Made by a program: the position numbers and the translations under genes. The notes beneath the pieces are model-generated. The model saw nothing but the letters and a program-made list of their open reading frames with translations. It searched no databases and was not told where the DNA came from. 64,000 nt of DNA from Sabellastarte sp. h YS-2021 (taxonomy: Eukaryota; Annelida; Polychaeta; Sabellida; Sabellidae), in assembly GCA_964017235.1 (NCBI GenBank), contig OZ024931.1, forward strand, positions 98,226,221 to 98,290,220, in the 5' to 3' direction. Position 1 is the first letter of the stretch, and each line of letters begins with the position of its first letter. Below are positions 21,391 through 33,256 of this stretch, in pieces.

Positions 21391-22680
21391 AAAATGTATG
21401 ACATGAGTATTCCTTCCCCAAAAGTGGTGAGCTTTTCAAAAAATAATAATAATAATAATAATTGTGTAATGGTGAGATAATTTTGATTCATCCTTCTTAG
21501 TTCTTATGATGTCCTTTTTTAATTTGTGCATCTTACCTAAAGGACTACTTTTTCTTAGTTAATAAGTTAATTACGATATATCTACATTCTGCAATATATT
21601 TGGCTATGAAATTATCACAAAATTGCCCATATATTTTGTGTTTTAATAGCAGCTGTAGTCACAAAGGATAACAATCAAACTGGGTATCAGTTTTTAAATC
21701 ATAATTCTACACTGAAAAATACCCTTGTGAAAACTACCCCTTCTAATATATAATGTTTACTTCATCTGCAGTAAAAAAGTAGCACATTGTTGGAACATAA
21801 AAATCACTAGTTTGTAATGAATACATACATATCTATAAAATCTATGTGCTACAGTCATTCCTATGTACAAGAAAAATATATTTAGATATAATAAGAAAAC
21901 CACCTGTCAAAATCAACATGAACCTAAGCTATTCAGTTATAACATTTTATCACTATGACAACACAAAAGCTCAGTGGGTCATGGGATTCATATACTTATC
22001 AGTACTCCTTGTTTTTCTCACTCATAGTTCTGTGACTAAGACTTATTACTGTCAGGACCACACAATAGGAAGTGTTTACTCTTTCTCATGGTGTGTGCTT
22101 GTCTAGCTAGGTCCACTCATTTGTGGTCAATGTTGAAAACTAATTAAGCTGGGGTAGCAATGTGGGGCAGTTATACACATTTAGCTTGGTTGTGTTTTTG
22201 GTTGTGTCATATGAAAATCAATGTGTCAATCAGCAGTCCTCTGTAAAATAGACTTTCAGTTACATCTTCGCCAGAACATCAACTGTTTTGTGGTGGAACT
22301 GGGCCCCACCCACTCTCATCACCAGATTCCCATGGACCCAGAAATCCTCCTTTCACGGGCACCTTATGCATGACCAGGATCTATCCTATATGGGTGTTTT
22401 GTGGACAGGAATAAAACTTGTAAGGATGTTCTATGGACTGAGACCCACCCTTGCCACCACAACATCCATAAAGGGGTGAGTTTTACCATCTACCACCCGG
22501 CCCAGAACCACTATTATGACCACAACGAGAGAGTACAGCCCCTGTTAGGCAAGATGGCATCCTGGCACTCTACAGATCGGAGGCACCCTAGCATCAAGCA
22601 GCCCTAAGGTACAAGCCCACTCATATACTACACTGAAAACTTTTTTGACAAATATCTGACAAAAAAAATTTGTCTACATG
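21391..22680. other. No gene seen
   Basis: Unique AT-rich DNA. A less AT-rich stretch at 22290-22610 gives two overlapping plus-strand ORFs without any motif I recognise, possibly a very old retroelement fragment. Confidence 0.3.
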
Positions 22681-22839
22681 GTGCCTAAAACAACAAATTT
22701 TAACTTGTTAATAAATTGCCAAATGTTTGTCGCTTCCATTTGTCCAGACAAACAAATTTGTGACCAACTATTGATGACCTCTTGACAAACACTTGACAAT
22801 TAAAAAATTGTCATTTCATTAATTTGTTGTTTTAGGCAC
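22681..22839. repeat. 159-bp inverted-repeat (MITE-like) unit
   Basis: GTGCCTAAAACAACAAATT (22681-22699) and its exact inverse (22821-22839) bracket 121 bp rich in TTGACAA/TTGTC steps. Both flanks carry related TTTGTC / AGTCAAAA strings, so the wider repeat could be larger. No clear target duplication is seen. Confidence 0.6.
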
Positions 22840-24703
22840 TATTCTTGAGAAACTAATAGTTAGTCAAAATGTAGTCAAAATCCAATTACAAAATAGTCAT
22901 GTTTTAGTCAAAAGAATAGGTTTTCTGTTACTAAAATTTGTCAAGATCTAGTCGGATAACAGTGAAATAGTTGTGCTTTCTTCAGACAAAATTTGTCAGT
23001 TGTGACATTTGTTTCTTTCATCATTCTGGATACACAGCAGTCAGTATATATGTATGTCGATAATTGGTTCAGTAACAGTAAATGATACAAACAAATCAAT
23101 TGAAGAACAAATACAAACAAAAACATCCGTTTTTTACTGAAACATGTTTATTGAAACATGAAATTACTTTGACAAAAAGGTGTCATTCTTTGAAAAGAAA
23201 ATGGAACTGCAAACAATTATTTCAATTAAATCAAACAAAAAAGAGAAAAAACTTCAAATAAAATCAAATAAAAAAAACTTTAATTAGTCCAAAACAAATA
23301 TTAACACCTCACAAGGCTTTTAATACCTAACATCCTTTTTATAATCACCTTCAATAAACAGAATTATAAAGACCATGCAATCACTATGTAAACTGAAAAT
23401 ATTACACATGTACACAGTGTGCATTAGTGGATTCTACAACCGTGAAAAGCAAAGGAAATATGAAATTAAGTTGTGGTATAAAATAAGTATATTGTGAATG
23501 CTTATTGTCAAGTAAATATATCTATAAACTATCTTATCTTGTGTCAATATACAACAACTTATTTAACATATTTGAATAATAACCAAAAGCACAATAACCA
23601 ATTATTAAAGTGCACAAATGAAATACACCAGTTCATATATCTTCTTATAGGCACTGCCAACAAAACTTAAGAATAGTGTCATTCACAGGATATGAAGGGG
23701 GCATAAACCCCAGCTTACGTTATTTCTAAATCTACAATGATTTTTTTTCAGTGAGCTTTTAACTGTGCACATTTCGCAATGCCAGTAATAAGTAATGGTA
23801 TCAAAATTCAATTTTGTGGTTTGCAGTTGTACACACAGTTCAGGTGAGCCTTCTTTTTCGACTAATCGATCAACACTTCCAGACTGTTGTTTGGATGGCA
23901 ATTAGTGTCAGTTAATGTTGCAGTCAATAACTGAGAATGATACTGTATTTCAGAACATCAGAACAAAGACTAGTTTCTACTCTTGGGCTAGTATTTATCA
24001 ACATTCTCAATGTCAATATTTTTCTTAATCGCAGAAAATGTTTTAAGGATACATATTTGAAGATTTTCAGTTCAACTGTATTTTCAGATATGTTTTTCAA
24101 ACATCAACTGCATACTGGATGGCATCTTTAAATGTTAACCTTATTCAGTATGCCACAATTAGACCACCACGTATGTTACAATTTATCTAAATACTTTGAA
24201 TAATTCTTTTTTTTCTTATTTGAGAATATTTTCTTATTAGTTTTTTTTCCAAAAATTTAGTTATTCTAAGTGCACAAATTTTAATGAATATGGGCCACTG
24301 TTCAGGGGCAAAATATATTCTTTTCATGAAACTTTCCCATCAGTTACAATAATTTTAATGGGCACATACCTAGGGATTGATCCCTGAATTTTTTAAAAAG
24401 AGTTTTCTATCCAGACAAACACATAAATGGCACAGATATCTTGGCTTAAATTAATTTATAGTTCAAGCTTCAATATACTTCAGTAGACAATGTTAAAAAT
24501 TTGGATTAAAAGTACAATCACTTATTGACAATGTTAACTAATATAAAAACCAAACCTATTTACTGTTAAGCTACATTACATTTAACTTAACTAATAACTT
24601 TAAAATAATTCAACTATTTATTCTGCATTATCTAAACATTTTCAAAGTTGTATTCAAACTTGTACACTTCTGATTAATTAACCCTTGTTACAGCTTTAGC
24701 AAG
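22840..24703. other. AT-rich, no gene seen
   Basis: A possible 3' flank of the minus-strand gene is present: AATAAA on the minus strand at 24617-24622, about 85 bp after its stop codon. Nothing else is supportable. Confidence 0.4.
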
Positions 24704-24993
24704 TCAATTTAAACTTGATAAAAGTCTAGCTAGTCTTTTGGGAGTTTTGATGCCATCATCAATCCCAAGTAGGTATTTTTGAATGAATACCCAAGTGCCA
24801 AATATTTCTTTAGTGTACTGTATATTAAATGAATAAATGGCTGCAACTAATACTGACAGTGCTTGAATAAAACTTGTTGACTGGTAGATGAAATCCTCAA
24901 TGCGTATGTGGAATTCTTTGGTTTCACTCAACTTTCCGTTATAGGATATGTAGATATGTAATAAACTTTTGTATGTGTATCTCCACTCTTCAA
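24704..24993 (-). CDS. SAMD3-like protein, terminal exon
   Basis: The exon begins after the acceptor TTGTTTTTATTTCAG (splice before 24993) and runs to a stop at 24704, giving about 96 codons. The peptide contains EFHIRIEDFIY, QALSVLVAAIYSFNIQYTKE and TWVFIQKYLLGIDDG, then KTPKRLARLLSSLN. The pattern 'F.V.IE......A...L.A.IY.FNI.Y.KE...T..F.QK.L' matches, from memory, the C-terminus of the animal SAM domain-containing protein 3-like family, whose function is unknown. An AATAAA lies downstream. It belongs with exons at 26027-26098, 27341-27487 and 31616-31918. Confidence 0.6.
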
Positions 24994-25182
24994 CTGAAAT
25001 AAAAACAATTGCTAGTGACATAAAGACTCAGGAAATAAATGTAAAAGCATAATTTAGCAGCAGATTTGCTTTTTGTTTGCACTTTATAATATGTAATACT
25101 GTTTTAATTAAAATACGAAATTTACTAAAATATTCCTGTAATAAATAAAAATTTAAAAACTCAGTTCTAGAACCAACTACTG

Positions 25183-25345
25183 CAGCAGTCCTCATTGGCC
25201 TAATGGGTTAGTAAGTTTGGAATCCAATCACAGATTTTCACCTATCTGTAGGTTGAACTCCAGACATAGAGGTGACAAATGCTGAGGTTTTGTCCCAATA
25301 TAATCCTGGCTGTAGAATGGGATGTAAAACCCTAATTTTCACTTT
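25183..25345 (+). mobile_element. Degenerate tRNA-derived SINE in intron
   Basis: It has an A-box-like TGGCCTAATGGGTTAG, a B-box-like GGTTGAACTCC 50 bp later, and a tail GATGTAAAACCCTAA similar to the GACGTAAAACCCC tail of the SINE at 5810. Diverged, with no target duplication visible. Confidence 0.5.
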
Positions 25346-26026
25346 GGACCAATATTTTCTTCAATGTATATCATTCAACTCAGTGAGGAAATTGAGGGCC
25401 ACAGTGACATAAGCTTTCATTTTTATGCTGATGACACTCAATTTTAAGGCTGTGATGAGTGGTAAAACCATCCCGGGACCAGAGTTACTCAATTTTGTTT
25501 TGCAATCCAGTATTCATGTAGATTAGTATGCATCTTACTTTCTTGTGATAAAAACAATGTTGATTTCCCAGAAATGATGTCTTTGCACTAAAACAGTGAA
25601 ATCTATCACAAACATACTTATTGTTATGAATGAGAAATACTATATAAAACACCAATATACAATAAATTCTTATGTTTTTATGTGTTATCACTTTTTGTGG
25701 CACAGCCTTACTCAATTGTACATTCATCTTTCTCATAAAGAGACTTCCTCTGCCTAAGATGGATGCTGTCTCCAATGTGCGTTATGAATTTGGTCTTTAG
25801 CTTTGTTTATTTCTGAGGTGACTTTGCCATTTGACCCTTGTTATGTTCCTCATTAATTGCTTATTTTGATGTGCCTTAAAGCAAGTCTTGTGACAAAGAT
25901 TAAGCAGTATAAAAGTTCAATGAGAGTTAGAATTACTATGTAAAGGTTCATTACTACAAGCAACATACATATAAAGAGATATGTTGACAGAATATAATGG
26001 GATAAATTATCATACCTCATCATTAC

Positions 26027-26098
26027 TCTCCACCAGAAATTCCACTTTCTCACCAATGAGAAAGGGGATGCACAGAAGGGCCATACTGGCAGCAAGAT
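26027..26098 (-). CDS. SAMD3-like protein, penultimate exon
   Basis: A strong acceptor (TTATTTTGTTTTAG) precedes ATCTTGCTGCC, and the frame reads LAASMALLCIPFLIGEKVEF then LVE. Ending at the GTAATG donor (26026-26025) gives phase 1, which joins the next exon (24993) in frame. A competing donor GAG|GTATG at 26016 would break the frame. The 72-nt exon therefore fits both neighbours by phase. The 'LLCIPFLIGE...FLVE' string matches the 'LL.LP.LL.E...F' stretch of the SAMD3-like family. Confidence 0.55.
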
Positions 26099-26429
26099 CT
26101 AAACAAAATAAATAACATCTACAAACAGATGCTTTGTTTATCTGTTTGGCCCAATACATTACATTCAATAAGCTTTCATTTAATCAAAGTCCATATAACA
26201 CATAATATTAAGCAATGTTTTCAAATATACTACAGCTGTTTCCAGTAGTATAAGAATTTGGTTCCAGTTATGTTGAACATACAAAAATAAGTCTGGCTTA
26301 ACATCACCTTCAATACATTATGCATGTTGCATCTAGATGGGCAGTTTTAACATAAGTGTAAACAAGTGCACATTAATGAGGCAAGTAGCTGGCACTTGTA
26401 AGCAAATAACTTTCTAACTTAAAGTCTGG

Positions 26430-26500
26430 ACTGAAATTTGAACCCACAACCTCAGACATGGGAGGTGATTGTGCTGACCACTACATTGCCATGCCCTTTG
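26430..26500 (-). mobile_element. tRNA-like SINE head fragment in intron
   Basis: On the minus strand: GGCATGGCAATGTAGTGGTC followed about 35 bp later by GGTTGTGGGTTCAAATTTC. These are A- and B-box-like promoter elements in tRNA order. No tail was found, so this is a fragment. Confidence 0.5.
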
Positions 26501-27340
26501 CCACAATAAAACGTTTAACTGGTTGATGAAATTAGATTATTTGACATTATTATCTGAAACTGAGACCCCAGAGTTAAGAGGTAACTTATCAAAACATACA
26601 CATGTCCCCTCACAGTGGAACATGACTGTTAAAGTTTTGAAATGCTTTCACAAGGTTTTGGTGTATAATGTATCTGCACTCTGTAGTGCTCATGGGTGAT
26701 GCAAGTAAAGATTTGCAAAAGTTGGGGATGGGCCTTTGTATGACAATGAAAGACAGCTGGGTGCTGACCAAAAAGAATGAAACAAATTTGGGTGCTTGTG
26801 TGTTAGCACAAGCCAATTGGAAGTTAAATAAGTTTGAAATAAACAAATTTCTCCACAATAAAATGTGAAATAACTGCAAAAATAATGAAAATTTTGTTGA
26901 AAATGGATATAAAAATCAAAATAGCCCTGTTTAGGGGTTTTAATGGAGAGAGTGTACTTTGAAAAAACACATTAGCTATTTCTTTGCAATAACATAAAAT
27001 TATGGAGGGGAGACTTCTAAAAGGCACTAGTATGTAATTTATGCAAGAAAAGATGCTTGTTAAAAAGGGCACATTGAGTGATTCACAAAAGATATATCAC
27101 CAAAATTATTAAAGTGTGACTCAAAGCACAGGTAAACATATGACACCATGGTGTTGGTGGCACCACCAGCATGATTCATCAGTCACAGGCAAAATCATGT
27201 ACATGGTGGAAAGTATAAACAAATTCAGTTGAAATATATATTGTCTTAATACCAAATCAAGATGTTAGACATAGCACCTAGTGGAATAGCCAATTTATTC
27301 ACTTACATCTTTTTCTATCCTTTACTGGCTGAACTTTTAC

Positions 27341-27487
27341 TTAATGATATAGACTTCGTAGCAAGGGGGGCAGAGTCTTTCTTGTGGCTAATTCAATAAG
27401 CAAACTTCCATACTTATTGAGGCCATGTAACAGTTGCTCTTCAATTCCAGTGATCTTTGACTTTGGCCTCAGTCTCAGAAACTCTTT
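27341..27487 (-). CDS. SAMD3-like protein, internal exon with probable 1-base deletion
   Basis: The exon follows the acceptor AATAGTTGCAG and starts KEFLRLRPKSKITGIEEQLL, then HGLNKYGSLLIELATRKTL. It continues the upstream exon in phase 0 (…LKDIEQ | KEFL…). The frame then fails: in the present sequence it hits TAA two codons before the GTAAAA donor (27340). Reading one base on after the run of six G (plus strand 27366-27371, C on the coding strand) gives LATKSISL and ends in phase 1, exactly what the next exon requires. The exon is thus coding with a one-base loss, either a real frameshift or a homopolymer error. Confidence 0.5.
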   Translation of the reverse strand, partial: KEFLRLRPKSKITGIEEQLLHGLNKYGSLLIELATRKTLPPLLRSLYH

Positions 27488-27825
27488 CTGCAACTATTGC
27501 TACACATTGCAACAGCAAAAAATCTGAGTTTTGGGTTTAGACAACCATATATTTTTTTATGGATACATTTTAATGTTACTAACACAAAAATAATCATCAC
27601 AATTTTGATTATCTGAACTTCGATTGCTGATACTTATGGGCAGATTTGTAAAAGTCATATATATTGGAATGCACTCGCAATTACTTGAACACTTAGTTGC
27701 CCCAAATAACATTAGCCCAATTGAATATGAATAAGAGAACTTCAGTTGTAGTTTAAAACTAGAAATAAGACGCCCTGTTAAGAGTAGCTGCAACATATGA
27801 AAAGACACAGGATAACCATAGATTT

Positions 27826-27993
27826 ATTTATTTGGGGTTTTATGTCGCTCATATCATGATGGGTAGTTGGAAGGACAGAGGAACCCAGTACATACAGTTG
27901 GTGAAGGTTCTGTACTATAAACTGCCGAACAATGGCAAGCAACTACCAGCTTTCCCACTTGAGGTCATGCCGGGAACTTACCACTCTGCCATA
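27826..27993 (-). mobile_element. tRNA-derived SINE (same family as 5810-6053), truncated
   Basis: It shares the TTTATTTATTTGGGGTTTTA tail, CATGATGGGTAGTTGGAAGG and 'gcaagcaactaccagctttcccacttgagg' blocks with the 5810 copy. Internal deletions remove part of the head, including the B-box. It lies in intron 1 of the minus-strand gene. Confidence 0.75.
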
Positions 27994-27999
27994 ATATTT

Positions 28000-28835
28000 T
28001 CAATTTCCGCCAATATTCAAGACGGTGGCCAAAATTTAGGGAATTCCACATTTTTCAGAGGCACTACATATATGTTCTCTAATACCCACAGTTCCAAAAT
28101 TTGCTCAAAATTGCTCTATTACTTACAATTTAGGAGATATTTACATTTTTAAAATTTCCATTGAAATCCAAGATGGTCACCAAAGTTGCGAAAATTGAAT
28201 TTTTTCTCTTTTGCTTAGGCTACTCTTCTGCCCTATGGGAAAAAATTTGCTCGAAATGGCTCTATTTATTCCGGTTTCCCAGATATTTTCAATTTTTTAG
28301 TTTCAGCTAAAATGCAAGATGGCCACCAAAAGTTAAAAAAATTTAAGTTTTCGTTTTTACACAGGATAATCTTCTATTACCCTTTTGATCAAAAAGTTCC
28401 TCAAAATCGCTCTCTCTATAATGGTTCCAGAGATATTAGCAAATTACTCAAAAGTTGTATTGAAAATAGCCAATAAGTACCTAAATGGCTATTGCTGTCT
28501 TACTTACAGAGCTATCAATACCATATGCAATACCAAGTGAGCTATAGACATAACAATCTTGTATTCCCAATTTTAGCAAAATGTCTTGGATCATTTTTCC
28601 CTTAAAAACAAATAGATATCAAAAATAGCTGCACTTAGGTATTACGCAGTAAGCAAAAGAGCTACAACAGCTGAAAACAATCCCAAGCAAGACACTGACC
28701 CTTTTGGTAAAGATAGCTCTAATACTTAAAATCCTTAAAATGGGCGGAAACGATGTTTGACACTGGACTGGAGACACCAGACGCTGGAAAAAAAACCCCA
28801 AAATAATATGTCCACCCCACCAGGGGGTGAACGTA
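28000..28835 (+). mobile_element. HINE-type element G with decayed 169-bp-like repeats
   Basis: 28000-28460 holds three diverged units related to the 169-bp repeat (AAATCGCTCT, GGTTTCCCAGATATTT, AAGATGGCCACC). The following 300 bp resemble the 133-bp repeat (AATGGCTATTGC, TTACTTACAG-type strings). A hairpin CACCCC...GGGGTG at 28813-28829 closes it. Order and content mirror family B copy 2 in eroded form. The 5' end is not defined. Confidence 0.5.
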
Positions 28836-28837
28836 AT

Positions 28838-30039
28838 AGCATCATAGATGCCCATATGCTAAACCCCTGGGAAATGGCATTCAACACCAGGATATAGCAG
28901 TAGTGAAAAAGTACAAAGATCAGAATACTTTCCGAGCAGTGTCAGTTAAAGAAGTCCAAATTATGTTTAAGTGTAGAAAATAATGTCGAAGAGAAAGAAA
29001 ATATGTGTAAAGATAAAGTATTAAAACAAGATAATTCTGTGCTAAGATGACAGCATTAATCAGTAAAACTATGAAGCTGTAAAAAATGTAAATTAGAGAA
29101 CAGCTGTCAATGTAAATAGCACAATTATGTACATTTAATAATCAGTTGTAGCAATCCATATGTCTTTGCATTAACAGAAACAGGGCCAAAATTAAAGGTC
29201 AAATCATGATGCACATCTACAAGTGCCAACCTTTAACCTTATAGAATTAAGAAATAGCCAAAGGTCAAATCAAGATCACACCATGATGTGGAACACCTAC
29301 AACCTCTTAGCAATGTTCCTACCAAGTATCAATTTCTTACACATACAGTTTAAGAGATATTGCCCGGACAAAAGTGTTAAAGGTCAAGGTCACTATGGCA
29401 GATCCAAGGTCAGGTCAAGGTCACAGCATGGTGTTGCACACCTACAACCCCAACCAATGTCCCTACCAAGTATCAACTTCCTGCACTGTACAGTTTCTAA
29501 GATGTAGCCCGGACAAGATTTTATAGATCTAGGTCACTATAACAAGGTCAAAGGTCAAATCAAAGTCACCATGATGTTGAACATCTAAAACCCCCAGCCA
29601 GTGTTCCTACCAAGTATCAACTTCCTTCACCTTATGGTTTCTGAGATATAGCCCAGACAAGATTTTATAGGTCAAGGTCACTACAGTAAGCTCAAATCAA
29701 GGTCACATGATGTTGCACACTACAACCCCTGACTAATGTCCCTACCAAGTATCAACTTCCTACACCTTACGGCTGCCGAGATACAGCCCAGACAAGATTT
29801 TCAAACTCAAGGTCACTATGGCAATGTCAAAGGTCAAATCAGGGTCAAACCACGACGTTGCACGCTAACAACCCTTAAACCAATGTCCCTACCAAGTATC
29901 AACATCCTACACCTTTCGGATTTTGGGATACAGCCTGAGCAATCTTTTTCATGCCTCCCGCCTGCCTGACTACACGCCCGCCCATCCGGACACCATGGGT
30001 GAGAACAATACCCCAACAGCCCTTAAGCGCTGTGGGGTA
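28838..30039 (+). mobile_element. HINE-type family A copy 3, intronic
   Basis: The 5' block AATAGCATCATAGATGCCC is diverged (subterminal motif decayed to TGCTAAACCCC). The array (about 29190-29940) keeps AAGGTCAAAGGTCAAATCA and TATCAACTTCCT landmarks. The 3' CCATCCGGACACCATGGGTG and hairpin at 30009-30039 are well preserved. It starts about 9 bp after the hairpin of element G. Older than copies 1 and 2 by sequence decay. Confidence 0.7.
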
Positions 30040-30352
30040 AAAATATCAAACAGTTTGAATTTATGCATACTGCTCCTGATGCTTCTTAGATCTGTATATG
30101 AAACCCATCTTAAAGTTATTTTATCATTTGCAAAGTCACGTTTTTTGTGCTTACAGGTATCTAAAACCAGCTTCAGTCAATCTTTGAGGTGTGTAAACCA
30201 ATCAGATTGATCAGAAAACTATCATAAACCTATCAGAACACTTTTTTAATTAATGTGTCAACTGGAAAGCTATTCAGAAAATATTGGGAACCAATCTTTA
30301 AATCTTAAACTAGATTGGATCAAAATAATAGAACAGCCTCCTTAATCTCCAG

Positions 30353-30549
30353 ATGCCCACTTTAAAGTTTCATCACATGAGGAATGAGGAAGACACCACA
30401 GACTCAGACAGTGTAGCACCTTTGAATATGCATCAATTGAATGAAATAGTTCTGAAAGAGTTTAAAATTATGCAAAGAGCCCCAATACTCATGAGTTACT
30501 CCAGAAGATCAAAATTTAGCTGCAATTCCAAAGATTATAAAAATCCAAG
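30353..30549 (+). CDS. Candidate isolated exon, unrecognised protein
   Basis: A 197-nt open block lies between CTCCTTAATCTCCAG| and AAG|GTGAGTAC, both close to consensus splice sites. It encodes an acidic-to-basic peptide (HHMRNEEDTTDSDSVAPLNM ... LKEFKIMQRAPILMSYSRRS). No homologue is recalled. It is antisense to the SAMD3-like gene, in its intron 1, and no partner exon was found. Confidence 0.25.
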
Positions 30550-31615
30550 GTGAGTACATATGTTGCGTCAACCACTCTATCTCTAACCATTACTAAGATA
30601 TTAACTATTTTCGAAGATATTCATTAATTTTGAAAAATTCCCAAAATCCAATATGGCTGCAAAATATTTATGAATATTTGGGTACAGTTCCTAACCTAAT
30701 ACTCTTGAGTACCCCTCTAAGGAGAAACTTTTTATAAATTTAGATTCAGGTTCTAAACCATCAAAATCACAATCGTCAGTGCACAGCGAGAAATGTACAC
30801 TTTCAGCGACTCTCACAAACTTGTTTAAGACTGAAATAACAAAAAATCAATTAAATTCTACAATTCTAAGCAAGGAAATGTTTAAGTGTGGCAAGTCAAG
30901 CAACCATATTTAAAATATTTTGTTGTGTTTGAATTATGATATTTTTAAAATGTTTGTAAGAATACCAGTTCAACGTGTGATCAAAGTGCCTTGAAAACCT
31001 GAACATTTATGTACATATTATGTTAGCATATATAACCTTTTGAAAGAAAAAACAATGAAAGTCTCAAATTAAAAATTGATAACAATTGCTAATTTTGCAA
31101 GAAATGGCTGTTTGTCCATTTGAAAAAATATTTAAAATGCGGTAAAGTTACTGTTGGTCAAGTTAGCATAAATTATTATCTTTGATAATAAAATCCAGTG
31201 TTTTTTTCTGTAAAAGTCTTACATGGTGACAAATATACACTTAACCCCCCCAAACCAGCCTGAAAATCACATACTGGACAGGTGTTTTGCACACATTGAA
31301 CTGGTATTCATATATTCTTTTTTAAAGTTTTACAATTCGTATTGAACAAAATATTCTAACATGCTGTTGTTTTAAAAGTATCCCTTCATTCATTTTGTCA
31401 CATGTTTCAGGTCTCATCATACTAAATATATCCCAAATTTATAATTATGGAATTTAATTAATTTTTGTTATGTATATTTTAAACATGTTGAAGAGAGTTA
31501 CCAGATGTTGCACATTAGTTATACCGTGTTTGACGTCTGTGAAAATCACTATAATAAAAAAATATGTCCATAAAGCTTATTCAATGCTAATAATGGGTTA
31601 TGGTAAAATTATTAC

Positions 31616-31918
31616 CTGCTCTATATCTTTTAGTGCTGGATATTCATGCAGAACTTCTGACACATCTGGGTTGCTTGTCCCAATGAAACTCCTCCTATCA
31701 GGAAAAGTGAGATCCATAAGTGTGCTCACTTTTTGTTGATCTAGGTCTCTTTTTCGGCATTCTGCTTTCATAGTTTTAATGTGGGTTCTTATTGTATCAT
31801 CTGTTTCAGATTCTGAGCGTGGAGGTAAAAATCTTTGCAGTCCAAATTGAGAACTTCCGGCAGTAGCATCTGAAGAACATCTTGTTTCAGTAAATATTTT
31901 AGCCCTTTGTTGGTTGGC
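31616..31918 (-). CDS. SAMD3-like protein, upstream exon
   Basis: The frame ends at a clean GAGCAG|GTAATA donor (31615) in phase 0. It contains TIRTHIKTMKAECRKRDLDQ, STLMDLTFPDRRSFI and VSEVLHEYPALKDIEQ. This pattern (MK.E..KR..D...V..LM..TF..RR..I......V.E....YP.L) is the middle region of SAMD3-like proteins. The 5' boundary is uncertain; an in-frame phase-0 acceptor AAAGTCAG at 31921-31919 is plausible. HINE-type repeats start about 30 bp further upstream. N-terminal exons (SAM domain) were not found in the window. Confidence 0.55.
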
Positions 31919-31945
31919 CTGACTTTGAAAACTTTGAAGGTTCAA

Positions 31946-32840
31946 CAGTGTGAACTTCAAAGTAGCTATTACTCAGCTATGCAATGAGCCACGGGTCTGG
32001 AACTTCACTATGTTATAGCTGACTCCGAAATAGGTGAATAACATATTGAAACAAAATACTCTAAATGTAATACTTTTGAAGTTATAAGCAATTTACTCAA
32101 CAGTGATACTTAAAAGTAGCTATTACTCAGCTATGCCATGAGCTAGAGGTCTGAAATTTTACTATGTTATAGCTGACCCAAAAATAGCTGAATAACATAT
32201 TGAAACAAAATACTCTAAATGCAATAGTTTTCAAGTTACAAGTGATTTTACTCACGATGGAAGTTACTGAAAAGCCCAAAAGTAGCTATTACTCACTTAG
32301 CTATTGAGACAGCCACCCAAGTTACTCACCATGTTGTAGCTATGAAAAAAGTATCTGAATAACATATTTTAACAAAATGCTCTAAATGCAACACTTTTCA
32401 AGTTACAAGCGATTTAGTGCATGATTTCATGAATTTTAATGCATTTTAGACATTTTTTCTACCAGAGGACTAATTTAGACATAAAGCCTACCAAAAAGAT
32501 AGGGTGGCGAGTCCTCTAGCATACCAAACCACCTGCCAAATATGAAAGAAATCTGGAAAGAAATGTGGACTGTAGGTCGCTAACAAGCAATATTCCACAT
32601 TTTAGACATTTTTGTCTACCACAGGCCTAATTTAGACATAAAGCCTACCAAAAAGATAGGGTGGCGAGTCATCTACCATATCAAGCCACCTGCCTAATAT
32701 GAAAGAAATCCGGAAAGAAATGTGGACTGTAGGTCGCTAACAAGAAATCTCTGCGGACGCGGACGCGGACGAGGGCACGGACGCGGACGCGGACGATGAC
32801 GATGATGAATCCATAGTATCCCCGCTTCGCGTCGGGGATA
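31946..32840 (+). mobile_element. HINE-type family E element
   Basis: About three diverged units related to the 133-bp repeat (GTAGCTATTACTCAGCTATG, 'gaataacatattgaaacaaaatactctaaatg') are followed by a direct duplication of about 150 bp (32455-32735: ATTTAGACATAAAGCCTACC twice). A GCGGAC/GATGAC microsatellite (32752-32808) and the hairpin TATCCCCG...CGGGGATA (32817-32840) close it. The 5' terminus is unclear. It abuts the upstream exon of the SAMD3-like gene. Confidence 0.6.
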
Positions 32841-33255
32841 CAATAAGTGAGTTATAATCACTTTTCATGACTGACAAAGAAACGCCCGTGGCGGCCATCT
32901 TGTTGTTCAAAATGAGGTCAAAAATATTCCCAGTCATGATTTTGTAATGATGAACATATCCTGGGAATTTGAGATCTCTACCTATAACACCCTTTGCTCT
33001 AGAGGGCCAACAAAAGTCCTTGCTTTAAGTCAAATAAACGTCCCTGGCGGCCATCTTGTTTTTCAAAGAGAGGCCAAAAATATTCCCAGGCTACATTTTA
33101 TGGTTATTAATACATCCTGCAAATTTGAGAAGGCCAGCTATAATATTTTTTCATTAGAGCAGTAACAGTGAAATCACTCTACACACTGCGGCAGTGTTGT
33201 CGTAGGTGTAACAAAGTGAAATCCATATTATCCACCAGATGCTAACCGGTGGATA
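32841..33255 (+). mobile_element. HINE-type family F element (3' part)
   Basis: Two copies of TGGCGGCCATCTTGTT (32890, 33048) with AAAAATATTCCCAG about 30 bp later form a pair of diverged repeats of about 158 bp. The hairpin TATCCACC...GGTGGATA at 33229-33255 ends the element. A related hairpin in reverse orientation is at 61073-61098. Confidence 0.55.
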
Positions 33256-33256
33256 C

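Noticed and set aside
22288-22607. Two overlapping plus-strand ORFs in a less AT-rich island
   Set aside because: No domain motif and no splice structure; at most an old retroelement fragment.
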